From NCBI RefSeq assembly GCF_016802725.1, contig NW_024105257.1, positions 2,501 through 66,500 of the forward strand: a stretch of DNA of 64,000 bases, in the 5' to 3' direction. Within the stretch, counting starts at the first letter, position 1; the number at the start of each line of letters is the position of its first letter. Positions 31,851-42,877 of this stretch are shown one piece after another. The notes under the pieces are model-generated. The model saw nothing but the letters and a program-made list of their open reading frames with translations. It searched no databases and was not told where the DNA came from. The stretch comes from Solenopsis invicta (lineage: Eukaryota > Arthropoda > Insecta > Hymenoptera > Formicidae). Made by a program: the position numbers and the translations under genes.

Positions 31851-33017
31851 AGGTCGTTTCGGTGCGCGCTTCGAGAAATTGTCTCGTCAAGGCCCGTGCG
31901 TAGTCCACCGGCTTCCCGGGGGACACGCAACGGCATTTTTCTCTGTTCCAGAGCCTCCTCGCTCAGCATTCTTGGCGAACGACGCAGATTTTCCTGAAAA
32001 GGGAAATGCTTTCGTGCCGGCCGGCAAAGCCATTCGTGCAACGACACGCCATTGGGCAACGTCGCTAAAAAGACACGCAATTCGACGAAAACCATCGCGA
32101 CTTTCCAGCCATCGCGTTTCAACGGGCGGCATGTTCGACGGATTTCGCATCCCCGGCGAGGCTGTTCCTGACGCATCGGCTAGCTACGTCTTCTTCAGTG
32201 GCACTGCGCAGCATATTGCGACTATTCATAGCTCATCGCAGCCCGTTGCAGCTCTCTGCAACCGTCGTGGCGTTACGCAATATTTTACGACGCATCATCC
32301 GACATTGAGGAGTACATCAGGTCATCAACGATCTTCGCAGCTCATCGCAGATCTCGACGGTGCATTCCGTCTCTTCAGGATCACCGAGACCTTCGTCCTC
32401 GTAACGTACTATCTCTCTTATTTGCCTGTGCCAGCGTACGCGTCCGCATCAAGCGTTTGACCCGGCATTTCAAATCGAGAATCCTCGCGCGTAGCAACAG
32501 CGCTGTATCATGTTCGCACGCCATTGGTGCATTTCGAACAGCGGCTACCGCTCAACGACATTGTAATTTTCTTTCTCGTTTCGTACGCCTATTTATGGCA
32601 GATATTAAAATATCGCAAGCCGACTTTCCGTTAAGCGTCTAGCTACGTCGCTTTAGTATTCGCACAGGATATATGCGTTTCTATCGTGGCGTCATTCGCA
32701 TCGTAACGTTACGCCAGTACCATTACTATTGCGTACCGACTTCTCACGTCCTTTTGTGAAGTCATTTTCTTTCGAGGTTCCTCTGAACACATCGAATAGC
32801 AACATCGTCGTGTTGCCGGCGACTTAACTCAACACTAGTGGTAACTCAATGATTTAGCGGTCGTTTCGCGTCTCTGTCGCGTACGCTCTGTCTAGTCATA
32901 TTTCAATAGTGCGCTGTCTTCAATAACTGTTCACGCGGTTGGTCACTTGTTGTTACGCCAGTTTTTGCGTTCTGGTTGTAACAGTCAGTTTGTTACTCGA
33001 CTCATACCGTCGTCATC
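31851..33017 (+). other. long leader of the young gypsy element
   Basis: 1.17 kb between primer site and gag ATG. It has one open stretch (31846-32460) with no recognisable protein. The length is unusual, so a packaging or translation-control role is possible but not shown. Confidence 0.6.
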
Positions 33018-33815
33018 ATGACTGACGAACCGCCGCGCATTGAAGCTTATCGCGCTCCTAAGATCCCGCCGTTTTGGAAAAGCGAACCCGAGGCGTGGAT
33101 TCTCCAAGTAGAGGCGTCATTACGAGTCGCGGCAATTACCGTTGACCGAACCAAGGCGGATTATCTCCTCACCGGCCTTGACAGCGATGTAATCGCGCAT
33201 ATCGCGGATTTACTCAAAGCCGATCCTCCGATCGATAATTTATTTGATAGCCTCAAAGAGCGTATTCTATCCGTTTATGCAATTTCTCCCGAGTCGCGCT
33301 TGCGGACCTTATTGAAAGGTCAAGTCTTAGGGGATCAAAAACCCTCACATTTATTAAACCGAATGAAAAACCTTAACAATGGACAATGCAGTCCACAAGT
33401 TCTTCGGTCTCTATTTATCGAGCAGCTTCCTGACTCTCATAGAGCGATCCTAGCGGCAATAAATGAGCAGGATCTACAAAAATTAGCGGAAATTGCGGAT
33501 AGAATAACGGAAATTAACAATCCTAACACCTCCGTGGTACCTTTTGTCGCATCCGCGTCTAAACAAAAAGACATGGTACCCCCGTCAGATATTGACAAGA
33601 AATTAAACTCAATTTCAAAACAGCTCGCCGCATTAAACAAGGAGGTATTTAAATCGCGTCGCAGGTGATCTTCGTCTCGAGGTCGTTCTCCCGGTCCTCT
33701 GAGCGACGCTAAAAAAACTGAGTCAGGACTTTGCTTCATCCATCATAAGTATGGAGAAAAAGCGACACCTTGCCGCAAGCCCTGTTCGTGGAAAGACAAA
33801 AACGCGACGGAAAAC
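33018..33815 (+). CDS. gag: gag of the young gypsy element, in-frame TGA
   Basis: 216 codons to TGA at 33666-33668, then the same frame continues through RGRSPGPLSD to a Cys-rich tail GLCFIHHKYGEKATPCRKPC before TAA near 33815. The first part (PPFWKSEPEAWILQVEASLR ... SESRLRTLL-like) resembles the capsid N-terminal region of arthropod gypsy gag proteins, which assembles the particle. The tail looks like the Cys/His-type knuckle these proteins carry in place of CCHC. The TGA lies where CGA would fit an Arg/Ser-rich linker. It is either a recent nonsense mutation or a read-through stop. Pol overlaps the end in the -1 frame. Confidence 0.8.
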
Positions 33816-36800
33816 TAAAACCCCCTCCTCGCACAGAGACGGTCGGGAAATACGGGGCGTCTCAAAACCGTCTTCATATACAAGATCGCATTACCGGTCG
33901 TCAATTCCTTGTAGACACGGGCGCGGAGATTTCTATTCTTCCCGCAACACCTCGCGATATTAAACAGCCGACCGAGCACAAATTATTCGCGGCCAATAAC
34001 ACAGTAATTGATACCTTCGGCGAGCGTCGCCTTACATTAGACCTGGGTCTTCGGCGACCTATCGCGTGGAATTTCCGCGTTGCTGCCGTTCCGCACGCCA
34101 TTATTGGCGCAGATTGTTTAAAGTTCTATCAACTAGTGGTAGATTTACACAAGCGCCGGCTTATTGACTCGAAAACCAAACTTTCCGCCGTCGGCGAAAT
34201 TCGAGTGGTATCAAATACTAAAATTTTTTCAGTAAATCGCGGATCTAAATTCGCGAACATCCTCTCAGAGTTTCCGGAAATAACGGGGGTAGATCAAATG
34301 ATTCCTTCAGGAACTCGTGATGTCGAACATTATATCGCGACCTCAGGCCCGCCCGTGGCCGAACGTCCTCGTCGTTTAGCGCCTGACAAATTAACGGCAA
34401 CAAAAGCCGAATTCAAGCGGCTTATGAGTTTAGGCATTTGTAGGCCTTCGAATAGCTCCTGGGCTAGTCCCATACACTTAGTTCGTAAAAAGAACGGCGA
34501 ATGGCGTATTTGCGGTGATTATCGTCGTCTCAACGCGATAACTATTCCGGATAAGTATCCGATACCTCACCTGCATGATTTCACTGCCAATCTGGCAGGG
34601 AAAACCGTTTTTTCGGTCCTAGATCTCTATAAAGCGTACCACCAAATTCCGGTGGCTAAAGATGACGTGCCCAAAACGGCCGTCATTACCCCTTTCGGCT
34701 TATTCGAATTTGTCTACATGACTTTCGGGTTACGTAACGCCGCTCAATCGTTTCAGCGTTACATACATCGCGCTCTTCAGGATCTAGATTTCGTCTTTGT
34801 ATACATCGATGACATTCTTATTGCATCCTCTTCAGAGGAGGAGCATAAGAATCATCTGCGTATCGTCTTTCAAAGACTTAAAAAATACGGTTTATTCATT
34901 AACCCAACTAAATGCACTCTCGGTGCACAAGAGGTTACCTTCTTAGGCCACATAGTTAGTCGGGACGGTATCAAACCAATTCCCGAACGCGTTGCTGCCA
35001 TACAAAATTGGCCTAAACCTCGTACAATCGCCGATCTCCGACGATTCCTAGGCGCCCTTAATTTTTATAGGCGCAGTTTAAAACAGGCAGCTCGCATACA
35101 AGCTCCGCTTCATTTCTTTTTGACAGATTCGCGCAAAAATGATAAACGCGAAATTCCATGGACACGTGATGCCGAAGACGCGTTTGTTAAAGCAAAATCT
35201 AGCTTAGCTAACGCGGCCTTATTAGCCCATCCGTCCAATGATTCTGAAACGCGCATAGTTACGGATGCTTCTAACTTCTCGATGGGAGCTGTTCTCGAAC
35301 AAAAGTTCTCGGATTCTTGGAGACCTTTGTCTTTCTTTTCCAAGAAGTTTACCCCTTCCAAAAAAAATTACAGCGCATATGATCGCGAGTTAAGCGCGAT
35401 CTACGAATCCATTAAATTTTTTCGACACTTCCTTGTAGGTCGTAATTTCCATATCCTAACGGATCATAAACCTCTGGTTTATGCGTTTAAACAACGCTCT
35501 GACAAAGCCTCACCTAGGCAGTTACGACAATTATCATTCATCGCTCAGTTCTCTACCGATATTGGATATCTTCCAGGTCCCGATAATTTGGTTGCTGACA
35601 GTCTGTCACGCATTGAGGCTCTCCGCCTACCAACCGAATTTGAGCTTAATGATCTCGCCTCTCGGCAAAAAGAAGACGAGGAGCTTAAACACTTGTTAGC
35701 TTCCGATAAGTCTTCTCTTAAACTTAAAAAATTTGTTTGGGGTTCATCAAATTCCGAGCTCTACTGTGAATTATCAGGGGAAGCCATTAGCCCCTATATT
35801 CCAGTATCTCTTCGGAAGCAGATATTCGATCTGTTTCATAACCCCGCGCATCCTAGCGCAAAAGTCACTGATCGTATAATTCGTCAACGATATATTTGGC
35901 CTAACCTGCATCGCGATGTCGCCTTATGGGCAAATAACTGTATTGACTGTCAGCAATCAAAGGTATCCCGCCACGTTAGACAGATACCTTCTCATTTTAC
36001 CGCTCCTGATGGGCGTTTCGACCACGTCCATGTGGACATTATTGGTCCCTTACCGTTAAATAACGGTTATAGATATTGTTTGACACTGATCGACAGATTT
36101 TCGCGTTGGCCGGAAGCAATTCCTTTAGCCGATATCTCGGCCAAAACAGTGGCTAAAGCCTTTCATGATCATTGGATCACACGGTTTGGCGCACCACAAA
36201 CTCTGACTACCGATCAGGGAACTCAATTCGAGTCACAGCTTTTCGCGGCTTCACTCTCGCTCGTAGGCTGTAAACGCGTTCGCACAACTGCTTACCATCC
36301 CGCGTCAAATGGGATGATAGAGCGCTGGCACCGCTCGTTAAAGGCAGCATTAATGTGCCACGGTACGGAAAATTGGGTCAATACCCTCCCAACCGTGCTT
36401 CTCGGATTACGTACCCACGTTCGCTTAGACACCATGGTTTCTCCAGCCGAATTCGTATACGGCACCGTGCTTCGCGACCCTGGGGAATTCTCTCTACAGG
36501 ACGATTTTATCCCTGATCCACAGATTTTCATTAGCGATTTTCGTGAATTTATGCGCCAAATTAAACCCGTACCCGTAACTCATCATCACAAAAAACGCGC
36601 ATTTTTCTTTAAGGAACTCAACGCGTGCTCTCACGTATTCTTTCGTACCGACGCGATTAAAAAACCTCTTGAGCGACCGTACTCTGGTCCCTTCAGGATC
36701 ATTAAACGCGACTCCGATAAAGTATATACGTTAGACGTCAATAACCGACCAATTAGCGTTTCCACGGAGCGTTTAAAACCGGCGCATTTTCTTCTGGAGG

Positions 36801-36946
36801 ATATTAACAGGTCGTCTCCCCCAGACGTTCCTACTTCCTCGTCAATGAATAATGACGAACACCCTGTGTTGTCCGAATCGCGCCCTAAACAAGTTAAAAC
36901 TTACCCGCCGCAAAAAAAGAAAGTACGTTTCGACCTTAGTAAATAA
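33770..36946 (+). CDS. pol: pol polyprotein of the young gypsy element, intact
   Basis: 1058 codons with no stop. Protease VDTGAEISIL (about residue 48); reverse transcriptase with FSVLDLYKAYHQIPV, FGLRNAAQSFQRY and the YIDD box (about residue 344); RNase H VTDASNFSMGAVL and LTDHKPLVYA; integrase HHCC finger (H...H ... NCIDCQQSK); DDE core residues in VHVDIIGPLP, TTDQGTQFES and NGMIERWHRS; C-terminal YSGPFRIIKR (GPF/Y-type motif). It lies in the -1 frame relative to gag with overlap, so expression probably uses a -1 frameshift; the first ATG is not necessarily used. It makes cDNA and integrates it. With near-identical LTRs this is a plausibly active element. Confidence 0.95.
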   Translation: MPQALFVERQKRDGKLKPPPRTETVGKYGASQNRLHIQDRITGRQFLVDTGAEISILPATPRDIKQPTEHKLFAANNTVIDTFGERRLTLDLGLRRPIAWNFRVAAVPHAIIGADCLKFYQLVVDLHKRRLIDSKTKLSAVGEIRVVSNTKIFSVNRGSKFANILSEFPEITGVDQMIPSGTRDVEHYIATSGPPVAERPRRLAPDKLTATKAEFKRLMSLGICRPSNSSWASPIHLVRKKNGEWRICGDYRRLNAITIPDKYPIPHLHDFTANLAGKTVFSVLDLYKAYHQIPVAKDDVPKTAVITPFGLFEFVYMTFGLRNAAQSFQRYIHRALQDLDFVFVYIDDILIASSSEEEHKNHLRIVFQRLKKYGLFINPTKCTLGAQEVTFLGHIVSRDGIKPIPERVAAIQNWPKPRTIADLRRFLGALNFYRRSLKQAARIQAPLHFFLTDSRKNDKREIPWTRDAEDAFVKAKSSLANAALLAHPSNDSETRIVTDASNFSMGAVLEQKFSDSWRPLSFFSKKFTPSKKNYSAYDRELSAIYESIKFFRHFLVGRNFHILTDHKPLVYAFKQRSDKASPRQLRQLSFIAQFSTDIGYLPGPDNLVADSLSRIEALRLPTEFELNDLASRQKEDEELKHLLASDKSSLKLKKFVWGSSNSELYCELSGEAISPYIPVSLRKQIFDLFHNPAHPSAKVTDRIIRQRYIWPNLHRDVALWANNCIDCQQSKVSRHVRQIPSHFTAPDGRFDHVHVDIIGPLPLNNGYRYCLTLIDRFSRWPEAIPLADISAKTVAKAFHDHWITRFGAPQTLTTDQGTQFESQLFAASLSLVGCKRVRTTAYHPASNGMIERWHRSLKAALMCHGTENWVNTLPTVLLGLRTHVRLDTMVSPAEFVYGTVLRDPGEFSLQDDFIPDPQIFISDFREFMRQIKPVPVTHHHKKRAFFFKELNACSHVFFRTDAIKKPLERPYSGPFRIIKRDSDKVYTLDVNNRPISVSTERLKPAHFLLEDINRSSPPDVPTSSSMNNDEHPVLSESRPKQVKTYPPQKKKVRFDLSK

Positions 36947-37140
36947 CTATTACTTGGTATTCTTTGTAACTCATTTTGTATTCCTAGCGTTTCTCAGCGT
37001 TAGTTTTTAAGTCTATATTGTCAGCGTAGCTCTTAAGTCTAGCATTAGTTTTCAATATTAGTAGGTTAATTTAATTTGCAACTATATTATTAAACGTAGT
37101 TAGCATTTTCTCCGAAACACATGTAATTCTCCTGTCGTTT

Positions 37141-37157
37141 ACACTCGGAGGAGAGTG
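37141..37157 (+). other. polypurine tract candidate
   Basis: CGGAGGAGAG just before the 3' LTR; short but in the expected place. Confidence 0.6.
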
Positions 37158-37458
37158 TGTGGTGACCGGCGAGTTCCCTCTACGCTATTCGTAGTCTATG
37201 GTCGAAGCCGGGTTCTGCCGAGCAGCGCTGCGTGAGCATTCGAGCTCTGTACGTCGTCGAGTTACATGCATGTGCACACACACATGCCCGCGTGTCGGTA
37301 TAATCGTGCGTCTTTAGTTATATTACATCATCCTGTAATCCTCGCTGTATAACTACTTTATGTTGTTTAAAATATACCGTCAATCCGGTTAACAACACTG
37401 TCGCGTACCATATTAATTACGACCTGATATATTTCCCGGGCTACTGCAATAGCCCACA
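37158..37458 (+). repeat. 3' LTR of the young gypsy element
   Basis: Same length as the 5' LTR (301 bp), one visible difference. Confidence 0.96.
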
Positions 37459-37574
37459 GCTGGCGCCAAACGTTAGATCAAAAATTTTAAATGTAAGGTT
37501 GAGCATCTGGCAACAATTCCTTATCATTGCAGTTGTGAATTTTTATCGGCGTTATATATCTTTTGTGATCGAAA

Positions 37575-38599
37575 ATGTCGAAATTTGTGCCCAATAAGCG
37601 TCATTTGCGGGAAGTTTTGCTTTTTGCCTTCAATTCGAAAAAATCTGCGGCTGAGGCGCGTCGAATGATTGTAAAAACTTATGGTGAGGCTTCCATTAGT
37701 GAAAGAACGTGTCGAGAATGGTTCCAACGCTTCAAAAGTGGTGATTTCGGCGTAGAAGACAAGGAGCGTCCCGGACAGGTGAAAAAGTTTGAAGACGCAC
37801 AATTGGAAAAAATTACTGAATGAAGATTCATCTCAAACGCAACAGGAGCTTGCAGATTCATTGAGCGTGACTCAACAAGCTATTTCACATCGTTTGAAAA
37901 CCATGGGAATGATCCAAAATGGACACTGGGTGCCATACGAATTAAAGCCGAGAGACGTCGAACGGCGTTTTTTCGCGTGCGAACAGCTGCTCCAACGGTA
38001 AAAACGGAAGGGTTTTCTGCATCGTATTGTAACCGGCGATGAAAAGTGGATTCATTATGATAACCAAAGCGAAAAAAATCGTGGGGCTACCGCGGCCCTG
38101 CATCAACATCGACGGCCAAGCCAAACATCCATGGCTCGAAGCTCATGCTGTGTATTTGGTGGACCAGCTCGGCGTGATTTATTATGAGCTGTTGCAACCG
38201 GGTGAAACCATCACAGGAGCTCGCTACCGAACACAACTAATGCGTTTGAGCCGAGCATTGCAGGAAAAACGGCCACAATACGAGCAAAGACACGAAAAAG
38301 TGATGTTGCTGCACGACAACGCTCGGCCACATGTTGCTCAGGTCGTTAAAACCTATCTGGAAACATTGAAATGGGACGTCTTACCTCATCCGCCGTATTC
38401 TCCTGACATCGCCCCTTCAGATTACCACTTGTTCCGATCAATGGCGCATGGCCTGGCTGAGCAGCACTTCCATTATTACGAAGAGGCCAAAAACTGGGTC
38501 GATTCGTGGATCGCCACAAAAGACGAGCAGTTTTTTCGACGTGGGATTCGTATGCTACCCGAAAGGTGGGAGAAAGTAGTGGCCAGCGATGGACAATAG
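37575..38599 (+). pseudogene. mariner transposase copy B, multiply frameshifted
   Basis: Same protein as copy A (MSKFVPNKRHLREVL to the C-terminus) but with three extra lesions: one inserted A near 37808, one base lost near 38063, one G lost near 38160. The shared TAA after LLQR is also present (about 37999). DD34D motifs (HDNARPHVA, SPDIAPSDYHLF) are otherwise preserved. The extra single-base indels are partly in homopolymers. Confidence 0.93.
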
Positions 38600-38717
38600 T
38601 TTCAAGAATAAGTATGTAACCATTTTTCAACAATCAATCCTCAAATTTTGACAAAAAACGGCGGTTTTCAATTTGTACTCCTAATAGGTAATTACATTCA
38701 CAAGTTACCTTTCCAGA

Positions 38718-39435
38718 ATGGCTGATTATAGTCCTAATGAGATTGTTGATATTATATTAGTTTTAGGGGAGTGTCATAGCAATTACAATGCAGCATCAAG
38801 GCCCAGCTAAGGCTTAACGCTAAAAGTAAGATGAAAGTACTTTTGACCTTGATATGACCTTGATATGACCTTCAAAAGGTCAGGTCGAAGAACTAAAAAA
38901 TCCCTATGCTCATGTAAAAAGTACCATTGTTTAAGAGCCCATTGTCAAGAAACAGTTTCTGCGGTCAAAAATAGGGATTAATCAAAAAATGCGTTATGAG
39001 CCTCAAACAACCTTGAAAATTGACCTCAAGGTCAAGCTAGTCAAAGTGATTAACACTTTTACAATTCATTGACTTTGTTTAAGCATTATGCACATTTGTG
39101 TTACCCAGAAAACCACGTCATTTCAGAGAAAGTACACCAGATCGTTTTTCAGGCATTTCATCTTCATTTTTTACCTTTCCAAGGTTGCAAAAACAATTTT
39201 TTCATAAGACAAGTTTGATGTAAAATTTTCCGCTCTTTCGAAATCCGCAGTCTAAAACAGGGTGTCCCATTTAAAAAAACCATGACCTTGAAATAACCTT
39301 CAAAATTGACCTCAAGGTCAAAACCAATGGTACAATTGAATGACCCCCTCTGTCCTGGTCAACTTTTATCTAAACCATTTTTTTGTAGATACCGTTATTT
39401 GGAAGATATTCGGGTCCATAAACTAAAATGACTCA
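38718..39435 (+). mobile_element. internally deleted DD41D transposon remnant
   Basis: 38718 opens MADYSPNEIVDIILVLGECH and about eight more residues, closely like the transposase start at 13311. The frame is lost after 38802. The rest is non-coding and rich in GACCTTGA/TCAAGGTC dyads typical of this family's TIRs, ending near ACTCACCCTGTA at 39435. A third member of the DD41D family, reduced to its transposase start and right end. Confidence 0.7.
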
Positions 39436-39479
39436 CCCTGTATGTTAATTTGCTAGTGTTGCCAAACTACCCAAACAGC

Positions 39480-39785
39480 ATAGAGTCGATTGTTAGTCGG
39501 CTGTCAGCCGGCTTTAGGAGTCTAAAGCCGACTTCAAAGTCAGGCCAAATGTCAACTTATAGTCGACTAAAAATCGACAAATGTCACGTTTATAGTCGAC
39601 TAAGAGTCAGCCTATAACAGCCGACTTTAAGTCGACTTCATGGCGATTGTAAGTCGACATTGTTTTTGAGGTTATGGAGACTAGGTCGACTTTATGTCGA
39701 CTTCATGGCGACTATAAGCCAACATTGCTTTTGAGGTTATGGCGACTAGGTCGACTTTTAGTCGGCCATAAGTCGACTTGTAATC
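39480..39785. repeat. GTCGAC-palindrome-rich repeat array
   Basis: GTCGAC or near variants recur about ten times, often inside larger dyads such as TAGTCGACTA and AAGTCGACTT. A ~65-bp unit (CTTCATGGCGA ... GAGGTTATGG ... CTAGGTCGACTTT) is repeated twice near 39635 and 39700. Non-coding. Confidence 0.85.
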
Positions 39786-41648
39786 AATTTGAAATTATCC
39801 ATACATTTACTACCAAATTTTTATTTTCCTAATGACATTTATCAAAAACTTAATTTTAGATTTCAAATATATAATATCTAGAGGCGCGGTCGCGACTCGC
39901 GCCTATGTAGGAGAAGCGAGTCGCAGACCGACCCTCTTTTACGCGAGTCAGCGAGTTCCAAGCACGCAAGATTATCAGATTTCAGTAATGGCTGAACCGA
40001 TCAAGTTCTGAGTAGTCTCAAACGATAGCTTGGCCCCGACTTGTATAATAAAAGTGTTTTTATTTTTTCTCTCCGTGCCCTACGAGCGGAGATATCGCGA
40101 CGCAAAGTCTAAATATTTTACATTTCATTTAAGAAACGTCGTCGTCGCCCTCAGGAATTCTCCCTTTCATATTTTCGACACGAGTAGCGCTGGCATACAT
40201 TAGTCAGCTGTATGCGACTTGTGGTGTACTTGTGGTGTATGTGGTGTAGTATTTCTTGTCATCTTGTCATCTTGTCATCATCATCATATCCGTCGTGACA
40301 GGTTCTTTAACCTGATCTTTATTCGTCAGTCATTATTAACAATAATCTTGGTAAAAGTCTCTGACTAGCTTTGTTTTATTCTTTTTTATTGTGAATTTAT
40401 ATATTTTATTATAATTTATTGCAGACATAAGGATTGCATTGAACATTGAGCTACAAAATAAATTATGATCAGAAATATTTAAATAGTGTGTCAGTGGAGG
40501 ACAGACATTGCGCTGCAAATAGATAATAAAATATCATTACAAGAACACGATGCCGATATTGAAAAAAATATAATATAACAATTGTCAACTTTGAACAATT
40601 CGTTTTTCATGAAAGCTATGGAAGAGTACGTGTCATGTGAATTATATAAAAACGATACGGTAGATGCTCGTATGCATAATACTCATATTCTAAAGCAAGG
40701 TCAGATACATAATTTAATCGTATATATATATATATACTTTAAAGTTGTATTAATTCTGCACTAGCCTCTATACTTACTAGTTTCCTTTATTAATTTAATT
40801 GGATAATATTTCCACGTTGATTTAGGAACTTTTCGTTCTTTACTTCACTCCTGTACTTTGTCATATTCAGATTTTGATGAATATTTGCAGTACCATGAAC
40901 GTTTAATTTTTATTAATCACTCTCTTGGTACTAGGTCTATACATGATTTTTCATCTTTACGCCGAATATTATAAAACCACACGATAATATGCATAGCATT
41001 GTCATCTAATTCGGTTCTATATTAGTTATTAATTACTTAATAATTAACCTTTATTTGGCCACGCAAGAAACAACCAATTCATAAAATTATTGTAAAAGGT
41101 GGGTAATCTGTATCAACTATTATTTGCATTTTTTTTACGAAACAAACTCCATGTGAATTGATCGTTTCTTGCATTACTAAAGTCATTTATAAAAACACAG
41201 TAACCAAATATAAATGTACTTACAGATATGAGGAACTGTTCATTATTATTTCTACACAAAATATTTAACTCGTAAATATCACAAATAAATATATTTTCTT
41301 CTCAATTTCGGAATATTTACTTTATATCGTCTGTTTTCATAACGATAGCTCGTTGATAAGGCTCGACTGACATTTAAATTTATTGATTTTTGCTGCCATT
41401 AAATTTTTTTCCACTGCCCATATGACACGAAATTTTTTAGAATTATTTAAGAAATGTTTCAATTAAAATCTATTTAAAATATTACTAATAAGGGAACCTC
41501 TCGAAATGTCACACCCCGATTTTAATGAAACTTTACACACATTTAGGTAATATAAATAGATGACTTTAGAAAATATCAGTTGCGTCCATTATACAGTATC
41601 AAGAGATGAAATCATCTCTTACGTGTATAGCGGTTTCTTGTGGTCCTC
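39786..41648. other. unassigned region
   Basis: 39885-40150 is GC-richer with a short dyad AGGCGCG...CGCGCCT and a TATAATAAAAG stretch near 40047. A CTTGTCAT triplet repeat sits near 40255. An open stretch at 40582-40764 (MKAMEEYVSCELYKND) ends at an AAG/GTCAG donor-like site but is unrecognised. The remainder is AT-rich with no supportable gene. Confidence 0.4.
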
Positions 41649-41860
41649 GTCATGTCACCATGCCTGAGCGCGCGAAATGTCAGCTCTGTACTTCGTAAAC
41701 TTTAATCGCGAATAATTTGAAAACCATTATGCCTTCAACATTTTTGTATTAGAATTTTTTTCTTATAGAATGTTTCAAAGAATCCGCTCTTAAGAGAGGA
41801 TTCGAGCTTTTTGAGACACCTTTTACATAAAGTATAAAGATATGTCGTAGTAAATATAAT
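41649..41860. repeat. dispersed repeat, copy at left of FAS pseudogene
   Basis: CATGTCACCATGCCTGAGCG through ACACCTTTTACATAAAGTAT matches 49372-49580 in direct orientation at roughly 85-90 percent identity by eye. The pair brackets the fatty acid synthase remnant. Confidence 0.88.
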
Positions 41861-42013
41861 TATTATAATATTTTTATTATGATAATATAATTGTTACAAT
41901 ATTTTTATGCATTAATATTAAGTATGTAATAATTGTACGCAATACGTATTATTTTTAACTTGTAAAAGTATGCACTTACGTTTAACTTTTTTAATTTGAA
42001 AAGTACGATGATT

Positions 42014-42705
42014 GAGGAGAGGAGACCTTAGCAGCTGGAAATGGATCGAAAGGCCACTAAATTATCAAAAATTTCCTAATAAGATGAAGGTCCTCATTAT
42101 CTAAATTTTCAATCAATTTTCAATAAATATTACGTTGAAACTTATCTGAAGTTTAATGTAGAATAATATACGTCGCAAAGTTTCTTATCAGGAAATTTTT
42201 GATAATTTAGTGGTCCTTTGATTCATTTCAAGCTGCTAAGGTCTCCTCTCCTCAACGTATTTGCATACACATGATGTATCTGCTTGAAAGTTTCATCTAA
42301 TTGTACGTGTCGATAACTTATCGACAACTTATTGATAACTTATCGACACGTACAATTAGATGAAACTTTCAAGCAGATACATCATGTGTATGCAAATACG
42401 TTGAGGAGAGGAGACCTTAACAGCTTGAAATGGATCGAAGGGCCACTAAATTATCAAAAATTTCCTGATAAGAAACTTTGCGACGTATATTATTCTTCAT
42501 TAAACTTCAGGTAAGTTTCAACGTAATATTTATTGAAAATTGATTAAAAATTTAGATAATGAGGACCTTCATCTTATTAGGAAATTTTTGATAATTTAGT
42601 GGCCTTTCGATCCATTTCAAGCTGATAAGGTCTCCTCTCCTCAACGTATTTGCATACACATAATGTATCTGCTTGAAAGTTACATCTAATTGTACGTGTC
42701 AATAA
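42014..42705. repeat. palindromic cluster of four FAS-exon copies in alternating orientation
   Basis: One FAS exon segment occurs as A (minus, 42705-42573), B (plus, 42341-42510), C (minus, 42316-42146) and D (plus, 42014-42083). B encodes TYRHVQLDETFKQIHHVYAN, then TLRRGDLNSLKWIEG and LCDVYYSSLNFR, followed by a GTAAGT donor. C has the same donor mutated to ATAAGT. A and D both break at CCTAATAAG followed by ATGAAGGTCCTCATTATC. The B-C junction is a near-perfect palindrome of TTATCGACAACTTATTGATAACT. This region is coding-derived. Confidence 0.9.
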
Positions 42706-42877
42706 CTGCCCCATTGTCCTTCTTTTAGCACATTGGCCATCAATCCTTTGTTTAATTGTTCTACGTAAAACCGTACGGATAAGCCAAATTTGGGAGCTCT
42801 CTTGTCTTAGATGAAGACATAGCGCGCATTTGCACCACCTGTCTCGCGCCGTATGCAAGTCATGAGTCCGACTAAGT
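42573..42877 (-). pseudogene. FASN: FAS last retained exon, start of enoylreductase region
   Basis: LVGLMTCIRRETGG, then TAA in place of Gln, DKRAPKFGLSV, QLNKGLMANVLKEGQWGSY, then TGA in place of Arg. It runs into repeat copy A and breaks at 42573. Confidence 0.88.

Larger units (their letters stand above)
31531..37458 (+). mobile_element. young Ty3/gypsy retrotransposon, 5928 bp, GCTG target duplication
   Basis: Two 301-bp LTRs (31531-31831 and 37158-37458) differ at a single position that I can see (GGCGACC versus GGTGACC). GCTG flanks both sides (31527-31530 and 37459-37462); comparison with the empty mariner copy A confirms the site. Order: LTR, tRNA-Trp-type primer site, long leader, gag, pol (PR-RT-RH-IN), LTR. 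No env-like ORF. Pol is open. One TGA in the gag frame is the only visible lesion. The near-identical LTRs imply a very recent insertion. Confidence 0.96.
31475..38681 (+). mobile_element. mariner (DD34D) copy B, interrupted by an LTR retrotransposon
   Basis: Same 28-bp TIR (GGAGTACAAATTGAAAACCG) and TA flanks (31473-31474 and 38682-38683) as copy A. Without the 5928-bp insert and its GCTG duplication it would be about 1,275 bp. The retrotransposon sits in the 5' untranslated part, between the left TIR and the transposase start. Left flank is the polymerase pseudogene; the right flank is a DD41D remnant. Confidence 0.95.

Noticed and set aside
31846..32460. 204-codon ORF in the gypsy leader
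   Set aside because: Not gag-like, no domain, composition resembles untranslated leader; kept only as a note in the leader entry.
42332..42514. Plus-strand 60-codon ORF as an independent small gene
   Set aside because: It is an inverted copy of a fatty acid synthase exon within the palindromic cluster.
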